The notes under the pieces: model-generated
What the model saw: the letters and a program-made list of their open reading frames with translations, nothing else
Told to the model about the DNA's origin: nothing
Databases searched by the model: none
Assembly (NCBI RefSeq): GCF_000002425.4
Contig: NC_037257.1
Location: forward strand, 19,442,257-19,506,256
Origin: Physcomitrium patens
Lineage: Eukaryota > Streptophyta > Bryopsida > Funariales > Funariaceae
DNA length: 64,000 bases
Direction: 5' to 3'
Position numbers and translations under genes: made by a program
Shown here: in pieces, positions 36,573 to 49,000 of the stretch
Layout: each line of letters begins with the position of its first letter
Numbering within the stretch: position 1 is the first letter of the stretch

Positions 36573-37001
36573 AATTAGATAGAGAGCCAACAACCAGCGG
36601 ATTCAACTCAAGAACCTTCGTTTGCTGACTTACCGGATGAGACATTGCGATTGTCACAACCTTCAAGACGACGCAACCGAAATGAAGACCTTCAAGAACG
36701 ACATGTTCTTCCTCGAATAGATGGTGAGATACAACGCGTTTGGTATCACGACCTTGGAAGAGATTCTCGATGTTTGGTGATATTATTGGAGATAGAAACG
36801 ACTCCTGATGGTGTTTCAAATGTATTATTTGAAGGAAGTTATGAAGGCCTCAACAGTGATCAAATAACAGGGTGGTCTTCTCGCCCTGGAATGGCACACT
36901 ATCGATGGCTAAGAGGACCCATCAACTATCTTCGAAGAGAACAAAGATCAGAGTATGTAGCAAATACAATTCGCCGCATATTACATTTTCTCAATATATA
37001 A
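36573..37001 (+). CDS. Extra open frame downstream of G1 pol, unknown function
   Basis: About 142 open codons lie between the pol stop and the polypurine tract, with no ATG near the start. The product would be Arg-rich (RLSQPSRRRNRNEDLQ), with a folded-looking middle part (RVWYHDLGRDSRCLVILLEI, GWSSRPGMAHYRWLRG). There is no signal peptide, membrane segment or cysteine pattern, so an envelope protein is unlikely. It could be expressed by splicing or read-through, or be a captured sequence. I do not recognise it. Confidence 0.5.
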
Positions 37002-37028
37002 TCACCGCTCCTCGTGGAACTCGTCCCT

Positions 37029-37039
37029 AGAAGGGGGGG
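37029..37039 (+). other. Polypurine tract of G1
   Basis: AGAAGGGGGGG, followed by TAA and the 3' LTR at 37043; the usual plus-strand priming site. Confidence 0.75.
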
Positions 37040-37042
37040 TAA

Positions 37043-37572
37043 TGTCACGGACATACATATAATTACCTATATGAATAGATAAAAGTATGTAAAAGTAGGT
37101 TAATTGTATAATATCTTCTAGAGAAGCTTCTTAGAAGCTTCATAGACGCTGCTTTGACTTTATAGGAGTCTATAGTTGACTTTTAGGTTAGAAACTTGGT
37201 CAACAAGTTAGCCATGTGCCACGCATGTTGGAAGCTTAAAGAACAAGCTAACTACGTGGTCCATCCATAGAAAACTTGCCTTATAAGCAAAGGCATGTGG
37301 CCTAGAAAGTCAACATATATTGGAGGTCTTATAGAACATCGCCACGTGGCTTCTAGTTAGATAGTATATATAGAGGCAAGAGTGAAGCCCTCTTCACTCT
37401 TGTCAACTCCTTTCTTGCTTCTAGTCTAGTTTCAAGGGTCTCTAGTTTTCTTGTATTTTGGCAATAGCCATTCCAGTTTCTTTCTTAATATACATATTTC
37501 TATTTTGTCCTATTTCTTTTTGAGAAAAGTCTCACTTACTCTTTAGCTTTTATCGAGTTCTTGTCCCTGACA
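37043..37572 (+). repeat. 3' LTR of G1
   Basis: 530 bp, partner of 31239-31768, followed by the second CTTGT at 37573-37577. Confidence 0.96.
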
Positions 37573-39716
37573 CTTGTATGACTCATGGAGTGCTTTCTCT
37601 TACTCATTTGTTGGTATTCTTCATCTTCATTCTCTTCATTGTCCTTGTTGTATCTTGCTGGAATTGAAGTCTTCATAGTATTGGGCTCTTCTATCATGGC
37701 AACTTTCTCTTCTTCTTCACTTTGAGAATGCTCTTCTTCATCTTCTTGTTTGTTTGTTGGAATTGAAGATGTATCCACAAACACACCACTACTCCCACTT
37801 AGACACATCTCCCACTTTTCACTACCACTCATAAATGGTGTCCTCATCGATCCACAAACATCGGAATGCACAAGCTCCAGCAATTGGTTTGCTCTTGTTG
37901 CAACTCCTCTAGGAAATGGAGTCCTATGTTGTTTGCCTTGAATGCATCCCTCACAAGCAAAATTCATGGTAGAATGGCCAAGGTCTATGCCATTTACCTT
38001 AGATTGAAGCCCCTTCATGCTTTTGGCATTCAAATGCCGAAGTCTTTGATGCCAAATGCCCATCTTCTCTTCATTTGATGGAAATTCAGCAAAGGCAGCA
38101 ACCTCCACTCCATTGATCCTCTTGCAATTGATAATGTAGAGATTGCCATTCCTAGTCCCTTTTGCTACTTCTTTGCCTTCCATGGTTCTCACAAAACATC
38201 CATTCATGTTAAATTGCACTTTGTATCCATGAGTTACAAGTTTACTCACCGAAAGGAGGTTCTTCTTCATGTTTGGCACATGCAACACATCCTTGAGAGT
38301 GATTCTCTTGCTTATGACCTTCACCACCACCTCCACTACAATGGTGCCTATTCCAATGGCTTGTACCATACAATTATCACCTAACCAAACATTGGTTGCT
38401 TGAATAAGTTGATAAGTGTTAAATGAACACTTGTATGGAGTCATGTGTTTGGTACATCCGGAGTCCACAATCCATTTGCTCATATCAAGCATGGAAAGAG
38501 TTTGTTTTGCCATGAATGCAAAGTCTTCACCTCCATGGTCATGAAAAGCATTGTTGGCATTCTCTCTTTCTCCTCTCTTTGCTTTGAAATAATTTCTAGC
38601 AAAATGGCCTGATTTTCCACAAATGTAACAAGTTTTAGGAGGATAACGTTGAAAAGGGGCACTTGCCTTACTTGGTCTTGTAAATAGTGCTGATTGCTCT
38701 CCAATAGACTCCTTTTGCTTTCTTTTGGTCACTTCATGGGCTAGTCTTGCCGTGACATAGTCCAAAGTGAGGTCTTTCTTTGAAATGGACTCCAATGCCA
38801 CAATGAGGGAGGAATAGGAGTCCGGAAGGCTTGAGAGCAATGTCATCACAACATCTTCTTCAAGTAAAGGCTTGTCAACAACAGCAAGTTGGTTTGCAAG
38901 TGCTTTTACCTTATTTACATGAGCCATGAGATCTTCACCTTCTTCCATCTTCACGGTGAAGAACTTTTGCCTTGACCATAGCACATTAGAAAGATTCCTA
39001 CTCTCATAGACATTGCAAAGAGTCTTCCATGCATCTGCTGCTCCTTTACAAGAAATGACATGAGCAAAGTTGGTTTCATCTAAGTTGGTGGCAATTATGC
39101 CAAAAGCCTTCTTTTTTCGTCTTTTGAAGTCCTTTTTCTCCTTCATGCTTGCCTCTAATCCAGGTGCCTCTTCCTCCTCACATACTATCTCCCAAAGATC
39201 CAATGACGCCAAAAGTAGCTCCATTTTGGCCTTCCAGTGGTGAAAGTTGTCACCTCTAAACTTTTCTATCATTCTTAGCTATCACTCTCAAAAGATGCCA
39301 TCTCAAGCTACAAGTAGGTCCAAAAGTCTCTTGATTTGGAGTTGTAATGCAAAAGATATGACTACTCAAAGATTGCTAAACTACAAACTCAGAATTCGCT
39401 GTTTTGCAACTTTTTGCATACTTTGAGTTCAAATCACGTCTAAATGGTGGGAAATGCTATGTCATGTAATTCTATGGCTTTCAAACATCTCCCTTACATC
39501 ACCTCACTCAAAATGACTCAATTTCTCATAAAACTCTCAAATACTAGTATTACTTCAGCAAAGACACTATCAAGGTCTTGCACTAACCTCATACACTCAC
39601 AAATCCAGGAGTAATGACTTCAAAAAAACACTAGTAATACTATATTATAAGATCTCAACCACCAAACAAGCAACATAGAAAATAAAATGTAAGAACAACT
39701 TACTTGGTAAGAGAAT

Positions 39717-39730
39717 GTGGGCCCATAACC
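39717..39730 (-). other. Half-tRNA primer binding site of A1
   Basis: On the minus strand GGTTATGGGCCCAC starts directly at the LTR end. It is complementary to nucleotides 27-40 of plant initiator tRNA-Met, that is the anticodon arm, not the 3' acceptor end. Confidence 0.8.
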
Positions 39731-40016
39731 TATTGAAACATAGAAAACATACTCCACACAAGTAAGTTAGGACCAGCAAGGTTGCACTATAACCAATAGA
39801 GTGTGGCATGAGATAATTCTTCCCATGCCAACCCTTTCCTTATATACTAGTACCAAGGTACCAAGTGCTACAATCCATATGGGATATCTCCTAGGACCAG
39901 CCCTCCCCTTGTACTCTAATGTACTATAGGCCAGCACCCTACCTTATGGGATATCCTTAACAACACTTGTACTCTATTGACCATTAGCAACTACTTAAAG
40001 AGTTCTTTTCTCAACA
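39731..40016 (-). repeat. 5' LTR of A1
   Basis: 286 bp, partner of 30355-30639. On the minus strand it contains GGTACCTTGGTAC followed by a TATATAAGG box. Confidence 0.9.
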
Positions 40017-40021
40017 CAAAC

Positions 40022-40492
40022 TAACTAGCTATTGTTGACAAGCCTATAGAAGAAAGTAATATTGTCATGACCTTGCTAATGAGCCTTTTCAAATCCTAGA
40101 ACAACGTTATTGTGGCATTGGAATCCATTAAGCTAAAAGAGCTTACAATGAATTATGTGACAGCAAGACTTGTCCATGAAGTAACCAAGAAGAAAGAAAA
40201 GGAGTCCCAAAGTGAAGATTCAGCACTCTACTCACGTCAAGGCAAGGGCAACTATTCAAATCAATGAGATGATGTACAATCTTACTTTATTTGTGGTAAA
40301 AAAAGGCCATTTTGCTCGAAATTCCAATAAAGAAAAAAAGATAGAGAAGGAGAATGCAAATAGTATGCAACATGAGTTTAGAAGATAAGATTATGCATTC
40401 ACAATAATAAATGGGACGTCTATGGTTGCCATGTAAAGATGGATTGTAGATTCAAGTTGTTCCAAGGATATGACATCTTACACATATTCATT
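40022..40492 (+). mobile_element. Copia gag and protease, right part of element E1
   Basis: Continues the gag interrupted at 30354: linker, a zinc-knuckle remnant near 40.28 kb, and protease-like text near 40.44 kb, then cut by the LTR of C1. Old and broken. Confidence 0.65.
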
Positions 40493-40903
40493 TTTTAAAG
40501 TAAAAAAAGAATAAGTTATCTTATAGAGGATATTAACTTAGGTAAGTTATTAGTGGTCAAAGATTTGATTCTTGGTATATGGTAAGGGCATCCAATGGAT
40601 ATAGGACGAAGTCATGGACCAAGAGTCAAAGTCAAAAGGATAAAGTTTTAACAAGGGAATATCCAAAGACTAAGTATGAGCCATTAGTATGTGTCATAGG
40701 ATACCCTCGAGGCTTGTGAGATGCCAAAAGGATCCTAGGGCCATGTGTATAAAAGTCAAAGAATAGAAGTTGTCTTTTAGGGTAGCAACCACTATCTATA
40801 AGTAATGGGTATTGGAAGTGAGAGACATCTTATTCCATAATCTCTTTGTGTGTAACCTTGCTGATGCTAAGTGTTGTGTCTTCAAAGTGCTTGTTCTTCA
40901 ATA
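40493..40903 (+). repeat. 5' LTR of C1
   Basis: About 411 bp. The body matches C2 (41827-42319) and the minus-strand copy at 43919. It ends TTCTTCAATA, directly followed by the primer site. Confidence 0.75.
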
Positions 40904-40917
40904 GGTTATGGGTCCAC
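40904..40917 (+). other. Half-tRNA primer binding site of C1
   Basis: GGTTATGGGTCCAC, one base different from the A1 site, with no spacer after the LTR. Confidence 0.7.
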
Positions 40918-41826
40918 TCACCTTTAATTGTGAGTTTTGAAGTACTTTGAAGTTTTTTTTGTTGTGAGGAATAGATCTTATGGTTGTTGTTGAAGTTTGA
41001 ATTTGCTCTCTTCTAACCCTTTTTATGCATCTAGTTATTGATGTAGTTTTTGCTCTTACTTGTTGTTAAGTGCATTGAAAGTCTTGGTTGTTGTTAGACT
41101 CCATTTAATGATGTTTTAGAATTTGAGTAATGTATTTCTTTGTTGAGTTCCATCATTGGTGCTTTAATTTTATGCTTTCATATACTTAACTTTATAAGTG
41201 ATTCTCTTATTATTATAAGAAGTATTTTGTGAAGTTAGAGAGGTGATTGAAGAGTGGCAAAGCTTATGCAAGAGGTTGAGATAGAGTATAAGACTTGTAA
41301 GAAGTCTTATATGTAAAGTTGACAGTGATACAAGAGTGAAATCACTTATATAATTATAAAGAGGGCATTCTAGGTTTCTAAGGCAGTAAGACCTTTTTGT
41401 TAATTTTAAAAGATCTATCTTCTATTTTCTTGATATTCTTTCACACATCGCTTCCCTAGATATGGCTCCAAATCAAGGTGAGAGCTTGAGAGCGATTGAA
41501 AAGTTTAGAGGTGGCAACTTTTACCATTGGAAGAAAAAAATGGAGCTTATGTTGGCTTCATTGGACCTTTGAGATATTGTTGATGTAAATGAAGACCCTC
41601 TAAGTGAGAATGCTGATATCAATGTGAAGAAGAAGTATAAACATCGTGAAAGGAAGGCTTTTGTGATGATTGAAATAAACCATGATGATACCAACTTTTT
41701 ACATATTATAGCTTGTAATAGACCAGCGAAAGCATAGAAGACTCTTTGCAACATCTATGAGAATAGAAACCTTGCCAACATCCTTTAGACAAGGAGGAAG
41801 TTCTTGACAGTAAAGATAGAAGGAGA

Positions 41827-42319
41827 TGTTAAAGTAAAAGTAAAAAATGTTACCTTATATAGGATATTACCTTAGATAAGTTGCTAGTGGTCAAAGATTT
41901 GACTCTTAGTATATGGTAAGGGCATCCAATGGATATAGGACGAAGTCATGGATCAAGAGTCAAAGTCAAAAGGATAAAGTATTAACAAGGGAATATCCAA
42001 AGACTAAGTATGAGTCATTAGTGTGTGTCATAGGATACCCTCGTAGTTCTTGAGATGCCAAAGGATCCTAAGAGCATGTGTGTAAGATGTAAGAATAATT
42101 AATATTGGACATAGGATACTCTTGGGACTCGTGAGATGCCAAAAGGATCCTAGGGCCATATGTGTTAAAGTCAAAGAGTGGACATTGTCTTTTAAGGCAG
42201 CAACTACTACCTATAAGTAATGGGTGTTGGAAGTGAGAAACATCTTACTCCATACTCTCTTTGTGTGCAACCTTGCTGATGCTAAGTGTTGTGTCTTCTA
42301 AGTACTTGTTTTCTTAATA
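41827..42319 (+). repeat. Solo LTR C2 inside the gag of C1
   Basis: 493 bp from TGTTAAAG to CTTAATA with TSD GGAGA at 41822-41826 and 42320-42324; gag resumes directly after. It is longer than the C1 LTR because a segment around ATAGGATAC...GATGCCAAA.GGATCCTA occurs twice. The solo form implies recombination between the two LTRs of a former full element. Confidence 0.85.
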
Positions 42320-43918
42320 GGAGATGACTTCATGGCTCATGTTAACAAGGTAAAAGCACTTGCTAACTAACAAGCAATTGTGACAAACCAATTGATGATA
42401 AGGACATTGTATTGACATTGTTCATGAACCTTTCTGAATCCTACAACTACTTCATTTTGATATTGGAGTCCATCAATATGAAGGAGCTTACCATGAACTG
42501 TGTCACATGAAGTCTTGCCCATGAAGTGACCAAGAGGAAAAAAAAAGAGCTTGCAAGTAATGATTCGATTCTATTTTCAAGACAAGGCAAAGGTATCTAT
42601 TCTCACCAATATGATATTTCAAAAAGTAATATGATGAATTACTATATTTGTAGAAAACTAGGTCATTTTACTAGAAATTGCCACAAGGCCAAGAAAAGAG
42701 ATAGAGAGAATGCAAACAATGCTAGTAATAGTTTTGGTGGAGATGAGTATGATTTAATGGCAAGGAAAGGAGACTCTATGATTGCTATTTTGAAGTGGAT
42801 TATAGATTCAAGTGCTACTAAGCACATGACACCAAACAAGTATTTATTTGATACTTATGAAGCAATTCCTGCAACAAAACTATGGTTGGAAGATAATGGT
42901 ACGGTGCAAGATCAAAGTGTTGAGAACGGACAATGGAGCTGAATACATGTCCAAGCATTTTGATGACTTCATGAAGATTCAAGGTATTACAAGACAAACC
43001 TCTACTCCTTACACTCCACAACAAAATGGAGTTGCTGAAAGAGCAAATCATATCATTTTGGAGATGGTTAGGAATATGCTTCATACACAAAATTTTAGCC
43101 ATGAGTATTGGGCGAAAGCTATGGTAAATGCAGTATACACAAGGAATAGGTGACCTACAAGTACACTTATATCAATGATTCTACAAGAAGTTTGGAGTGG
43201 GAACAAACCTAGTGTTTCACATATGAGGATTTTTGGATGCATTGCTTATACAAAGGTACCAGATTGTATGAGGTCCAAACTTGATGCAAAAGGTAAAAAA
43301 CGTATATTTGTTGGATATTGTGAAGGTACCAAAGCATATAGACTAATGTATTTAGAAACCAAGAAGATCATCAAAAGTCGTGATGTAGAGTTTTTGGAGC
43401 ATAAGAGTGCTTTTGAGCACTTAGAAGAGTGTCAAAGTGGGAGTAAAGGTGTGTTTGTGGACACATCTTGAAGTTCAACAAAGAAAGACGAAGAAAAAAA
43501 AGATGATAATGACAATGAAGATGGAAGAAATAGAAGTCAAGATCAAGTTCCAAAGAAGGTAAATCATAGTGTGCCTTCAATCACTAGAACCAATAATGAA
43601 GACAATGAAGATAATAAAAGTGATGATGAAGATGGTGAATATCAACTTTTGAGTGAGAAAACACAAGCATTGAGGAAAAAGAAGGATGGAATGCAAGAAG
43701 AAGGGTCTTCTTCAAATAAAAAGAAATATCCTTTCAGAGAAAGAAAACCACATGGTGAATGGTGGAAGGACCACATCTTTCCTCAAGTAAGTAAAGAACA
43801 TGCCAATGTTGCACTTCTTGTTGGTCCGTTGAGTTTATGTGATGCAATAAAGTCCACAGATGCTATGAAGTGGGAGAATGCGATGGAAGAAGAATACAAA
43901 TCACTCATGGACAATGGT

Positions 43919-44382
43919 ATTAAGAAAATAATACTTAGAAAATACAACACTTAGCATCAGCAAGATTGCACACAAAGAGAGTATGAAGTAAGATATCTCT
44001 CAGTTCTAACATCCATTACTTATAGGTGGTATTTGCTGCCCTAAAAGACAACTTCTACTCTTTGACTTTTACACACATGGCCCTAGGATCCTTTGGCATC
44101 TCACGAGTCCCAAGAGTATCCTATGTCCAATACTAATTACTCTTACGTCTTAGACACATGCTCTTAGGATCCTTTGGCATCTCAAAAACTACGAGGGTAT
44201 CCTATGTCACACATTAATGATTCATACTTAGTCTTAGAATATTCTCTTGTTAATACTTTATCCTTTTGACTTTGAATCTTGGTCAATGATTTCATCCTAT
44301 ATCCATTCGATGCCCTTATCATATACCAAGAATCAAACCTTTTACTACTTCTAACTTATGTAAGGTAATATCCTATACAAGG
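43919..44382 (-). repeat. C-type LTR, minus strand
   Basis: Starts TATTAAG and is the reverse complement of the C1/C2 LTRs; it carries the same internal duplication as C2. It lacks its far end, where a second LTR fragment begins at 44383. Confidence 0.7.
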
Positions 44383-45645
44383 TATTGAAGAAAAAGAAGT
44401 TTAAAGGCTACAAACACTTAGCATCAGCAAGGATTGTACTCTAAGAAAAAGTGTGGAAGAAGATCTCTCATAATTTTCACATTCAAATGGCCAAGGCGAT
44501 CATGCCATATATTCAACTTGTCTTCGTTTGATGTAAATTCAGCAAATGTGGCTACCTCCACTCCATTCACCTTCTTACAAATGAGGAAGTACAAATTTCC
44601 ATTTTTCAAGCCTTTGAAGACCTTATCTCCACTCAATGATCTTACAAACCATCCATTCATGTCAAATTAAACTTTAAAACCTTCCATTACAAGTATACTC
44701 ATCGAAAGAAGGTTTTGCTTCATCTTAGGCACATCAAAGACGTTTTTGAGTTTGATCCGATTGGTTTGTCCATTCACAACCACCTCCACCATAATAGAGC
44801 CAATTCCAATGGCTTCACATATTCAAATATCTGCCAACACCACGTTTGATGTTGGAATAGCCTCATAAGTGTCAAATGAACACATATAAGGTGTCATATG
44901 CTTGGAACAACCTGAATCCACAATCTATCTTGACATGGCAGCCATAGAGGTCCCATATGTTGCCGTAAATGCATAATCTTATCCTCCAAATTCATCTTGT
45001 ATACTATTTGCATTCTCCTTGTCCATCCTTTTGCCTTTGTAGCAATTTCAAACAAAATGGCCTACTTTTTCACAAATGAATCAAGATTTGATATTACCGA
45101 ATTGATTTGGATAGTTGTTCTTGCTTTGACGTGAATAGAATGCTGAATCTTTGCTTTCGGGCTCCTTTTCTTTCTTCTAGGTTACTTCATGGACAAGTCT
45201 TACCGTCACATAGTCCAATGTAAGTTCTTTTATCTTGAAGGACTCTAATGCCAAAATAAGATAGTTGTAGGATTCTGGAAGGCTCATTAGTAAGGTCATG
45301 ACAATATCACTTTCTTCTAAAGGCTTGTCAACAATTGCTAGTTGGGTTACAAGAGCCTTTACCTTATTGACATGAGCCATGAGGTCTTGACATTCTTCCA
45401 TCTTGCAAGTAAAGAACTTTCTCCTTGTATAAATGATGTTGCATAAGTTCTTGCTCTCATAGATGTTGCAAAGAGTCTTCCATGCTTCTGCTGGTTCTTT
45501 GCAAGAGATAATGTGAGAGAAGTTGGCTTCATGCACATTTGTTGCAATCAATCCAAAAGCCTTCTTTTCATGACGTCTGAACTCCTTCTTCTCCTTCATA
45601 TCAGCATCTTTGCTTGGAGCCTCTTCACTTTCATCTACAATATCC
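44383..45645 (-). mobile_element. Copia fragment D1: LTR piece, pre-integrase, protease, gag
   Basis: A partial LTR (44383 to about 44480) is followed on the minus strand by pre-integrase (ANVATFAEF-like text, WHDRLGHLN), protease and knuckle remnants, then gag to about 45645. The gag is cut at its N-terminal part by the B2 LTR. Truncated, with several breaks. Confidence 0.7.
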
Positions 45646-46029
45646 TATTGAAGAAATACTATAGGCATAACACAAGTAAGTAGAAATCAGCAAGGTTGCA
45701 CATAAGAAAAGTGTAGAATGAGATGACTCTTACTTCGAACACCCGTTACTTATAATCAGAGTTCACATCCAATATGTTAAGACTTCATCCACATTCATCT
45801 ATAACTAGCCACCACTCGAGATCCTAAACTTAACCGCCTCTCAAGACTCTAAACCTAGCCGTCTGTCGAGACATTAAACCTAGCCTCGTGTCGAGACCCT
45901 AGCCGCCACTTAGTCCTTAGTTACCTTTGATCATTAACAACTTAATTAAGAGAATATTCTCTATAAGATAACTTATTCTACTTTTACTATTATCAATTTA
46001 TCTAAACATCTTTATCTTTTACCTCAACA
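45646..46029 (-). repeat. 3' LTR of B2
   Basis: 384 bp. Contains about 4.5 tandem units of roughly 25 bp at 45806-45911. It differs from the 50449 LTR at well over a dozen positions. Confidence 0.82.
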
Positions 46030-49000
46030 CTCCCACTTTACTAATTGTGAAAGTCCTTCAAACCTAATGCCTTTGTCAACATATGATGTCTATCTTTTAT
46101 CAATGCCTTTGTTAACAAATCAGCAAGCATATCTTCTGTTGCACAATACTTCAAGTCAATCACTCCCATTTCAATCTTCTCTCTTGTAAAGTGATGTTGA
46201 ATGTCAATGTGCTTGGTTCTTGAATGATGCTTTGGATTCTTCGCAAAAGCAAGGCATCCTTGATTGTAACAACTCAATAGAGTTGCTTCCAATTACACAA
46301 GTCCAATGTCCTCCAAAACTTGTCTTAACCATGTTGCTTCCATTGCACCATGGCTTGCTGCCATGTACTCTGCCTCCATTGTGGACCTTGCAATTGTGGA
46401 TTGCCTCTTGCAATTCCATGAAATTTCTCCCACTCCAACAAAGAATACATAGCCCGTTGTTGACCTCCTATCATTTGCATCTCTTGCCCAATCCGCATCA
46501 CAATAACCATGCAAAGAATTACTTTCACCTCCAATGCACAATTTGAAGTCCAAAGTGCCTTTCAAGTACCTCATGATCCTCTTGATGGTTGCCCAATGAA
46601 GTGGACCTGCTTTTGACATGTGTTGACTTACGACACTCACCGCATAAGCAAGATCCATCCTTGTGCCAACCATTGCATACATGAGTGACCCAACTACTGC
46701 CTTGTATGGAACACCTTGCATTTGGCTTTCAACTTGTGCAAACTCTTCATCCGTGAGCTTCATCAACTTCAAATTGGATTCCAAAGGTGTTCTAATAGGC
46801 TTGCAATCTTCCATGTTGAATCGTTTCAATACTCCTTCAATGTACTTCCTTTGGCTCTTTGTGATGGTCTTGTTAGCACGATTTCTTGCAAATTCCACTC
46901 CGAAGCAATAGTAAAGCTCTCTCAAATCACTCACCTCATATTCATTTTCTAACTTTGCCTTCAACCAATCCATCATCTTTAGAGTATTGGTTAAGATGAT
47001 TAAGTCATCTAAATAAAGAATAACAATCATCAAGAACTCTTTTGATTGTATCACATACATAGAATGGTCAGCCTCACTTCTTTGGAATCCCTCATTAACA
47101 AAGAATGTGTCAATTCTTTGATACCATGCCCTTGGAGATTGCTTGAGTCCATACAAGGATTTCTTCAACTTACAAACAAGATGTTGCTTGCCTTCTTCTA
47201 TAAATCCTTGAAGTTGATCCATGTAGATGTCTTCTTCCAACTCTCCATTCAAGAAAGCCGTCTTCACATCCATTTGATGCATCTCCAAGTCCATTGCTGC
47301 CCCAATTGCCACAATGGTTCTAATGGTGGTGAACTTAGCCACGGGAGCAAATGTCTCATTGAAATCAACACCAGCAACTTGTGAGTATCTTTTGGCAACT
47401 AGCCTTGCTTTATATCTCACAATATCACCCATTGCGTCCCTTTTGGTTCTAAACACCTACTTACAACCAATTGAAGATCGATTTGATGGAAGTTGAGTCA
47501 ATTCCCATGTTCCATTGCTCATGAGAGATTTGTACTCTTCTTCCATAGCCTCCTCCCACTTCAACGCATTCGTAGACTTCATAGCATCACATATATTCAA
47601 TGGATCAGCAAGGAGTGCAACATTGGCATGTTCTTCACTTACTTGAGGAAAGATGTGGTCCTTCCACCATTCACCACGTTATTGTCTTTCTCTTGTGGGA
47701 TATCTCCTATCATTCGAAGAAGATTCACCTTGGTGCTCTTCAACCTTCTTTTCTTTTGAACCTTGTCTCTTCTCACTCAAAGGGTTGTATTCCTCATCAT
47801 CATCATCATCTTCAACTTCTTCATTGTTTGTCATACCAATTGTATATACTTTCTTCTTCTTCTTCTTCATCTTCTTTGGTTCTTCATATTGATTCAAATC
47901 TCCACTATCTTCATTGTCTTCATCTTCTTCTTCTTCTTTTGTTGCTGAAATTAAAGATGTGTCCACAAACACACCATTACTCCCACTTGGACACATCTCC
48001 AAGTGCTCACAAGCACTTTTATGCTCCATAAATTGAACATCACGACTTTTGATGATCTTCTTGGTATCCAAACACATTAGCCTATATGCCTTGGTACCTT
48101 CACCATATCCAAGAAACACACATTTTGTACCTTTTGCATCAAATTTGGATCGCATACAATCTAGTACCTTTGCATAAGCAATGCATCCAAAAGTCCTCAT
48201 GTGTGAAACACAAGGTTTCCTACCACTCGAAGCTTCTTGTGGAGTCATTGATGTAAGTGCATTTGTAGGACATCTATTCCTTGTATACACTGCATTCACC
48301 ACAGCTTCCGTCCAAAATTCATGCCCAAGGTTTTGAGCATGAATCATACTCCTTGCCATCTGCACAATAGTTCGATTTGCTCTTTCAGCAACTCCATTTT
48401 GTTGTGGAGTATAGGGAGTGGAAGTTTGTCTTTCAATACCATGAATCTTCAAATACTCATCAAAATGCTTTGACAAATACTCACCTCCATTGTCTGTATC
48501 CAACATCTTGATCTTGCACTCACATTGCTTCTCCACAAGTGCATTAAATTCCTTAAACATTGAAAAGCACTCACTCTTGGATTTAAGGATGAAAATCCAC
48601 ACCTTCCTTGAAAAGTCATCAATAAATGTAACAAAGTACCTTGATCCTGGCATTGATAGTGTCCTCATAGGTCCACAAACATCAGAATGCACAATCTCCA
48701 ACAATGTGGTTGCACGTGTTGCAACTCCACTTGGAAATGAACCTCTTTTTTGTTTGCTTTGAATACAACCTTCACAAATAAGATTTGTGCATGATTGACC
48801 AAGATCTAAGCCACTAACTATGGATTGGAGCTCCTTCATACTTTTGGTGTTCAAATGACCAAGGCATCGATGCCAAATGCCAAACTTATCTTGATCTTGT
48901 GGAAATTCAGCAAATGCCGCCACTTCAACTCCATTCACCTTCTTACAATTGATGAAGTAAAGATTGCCATCTCTAAAGCCTTTCAAAAGATTATCTCCAT

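Larger units (their letters stand above)
31239..37572 (+). mobile_element. Ty3/gypsy chromovirus G1, young, full length
   Basis: Two 530-bp LTRs (31239-31768, 37043-37572) differ at only 3 positions, and a 5-bp TSD CTTGT flanks the element. Parts in order: gag from 31981 with CCHC zinc knuckle (CLYCREPKHTAQHC, near 32.87 kb), protease (ALVDSGASSCF, near 33.1 kb), reverse transcriptase (YLDD), RNase H, integrase with HHCC and DDE motifs, a C-terminal chromodomain, an extra open frame (about 36573-37001), and a polypurine tract. The chromodomain places it among chromoviruses, which are common in mosses and other land plants. The gag/protease part has about three breaks; pol is open over 920 codons. 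It is the youngest datable insertion here, sitting in A1. Confidence 0.95.
30355..40016 (-). mobile_element. Copia element A1, non-autonomous type, carrying gypsy G1
   Basis: LTRs at 30355-30639 and 39731-40016 and TSD CAAAC (30350-30354, 40017-40021) define a complete insertion in the gag of E1. Reading on the minus strand: 5' LTR, primer site 39717-39730, leader, gag with CCHC knuckle (CYICGKSGHFARNYF), protease (DSGCTKHM), pre-integrase, then a short C-terminal integrase part, the end of RNase H and the 3' LTR. Most of integrase and reverse transcriptase is absent, exactly as in A6, so it probably cannot move by itself. LTRs differ at about 8 of 285 positions plus one indel. Gypsy G1 is inserted near its 3' part. 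Confidence 0.88.
40493..43918 (+). mobile_element. Copia element C1, 5' LTR to integrase end
   Basis: 5' LTR 40493-40903, half-tRNA primer site, leader, gag from about 41462 (MAPNQGESLRAIEKFRGGNF), CCHC knuckle near 42.65 kb, protease, then the catalytic and C-terminal parts of integrase (PYTPQQNGVAERAN, FGCIAYTKVPD) and the linker to reverse transcriptase. Reverse transcriptase, RNase H and 3' LTR are missing; a minus-strand LTR adjoins at 43919. A solo LTR (C2) sits in the gag. Several breaks, middle-aged. Confidence 0.8.

Noticed and set aside
36573-37001. Envelope gene in gypsy G1
   Set aside because: No signal peptide, membrane segment or cysteine pattern.
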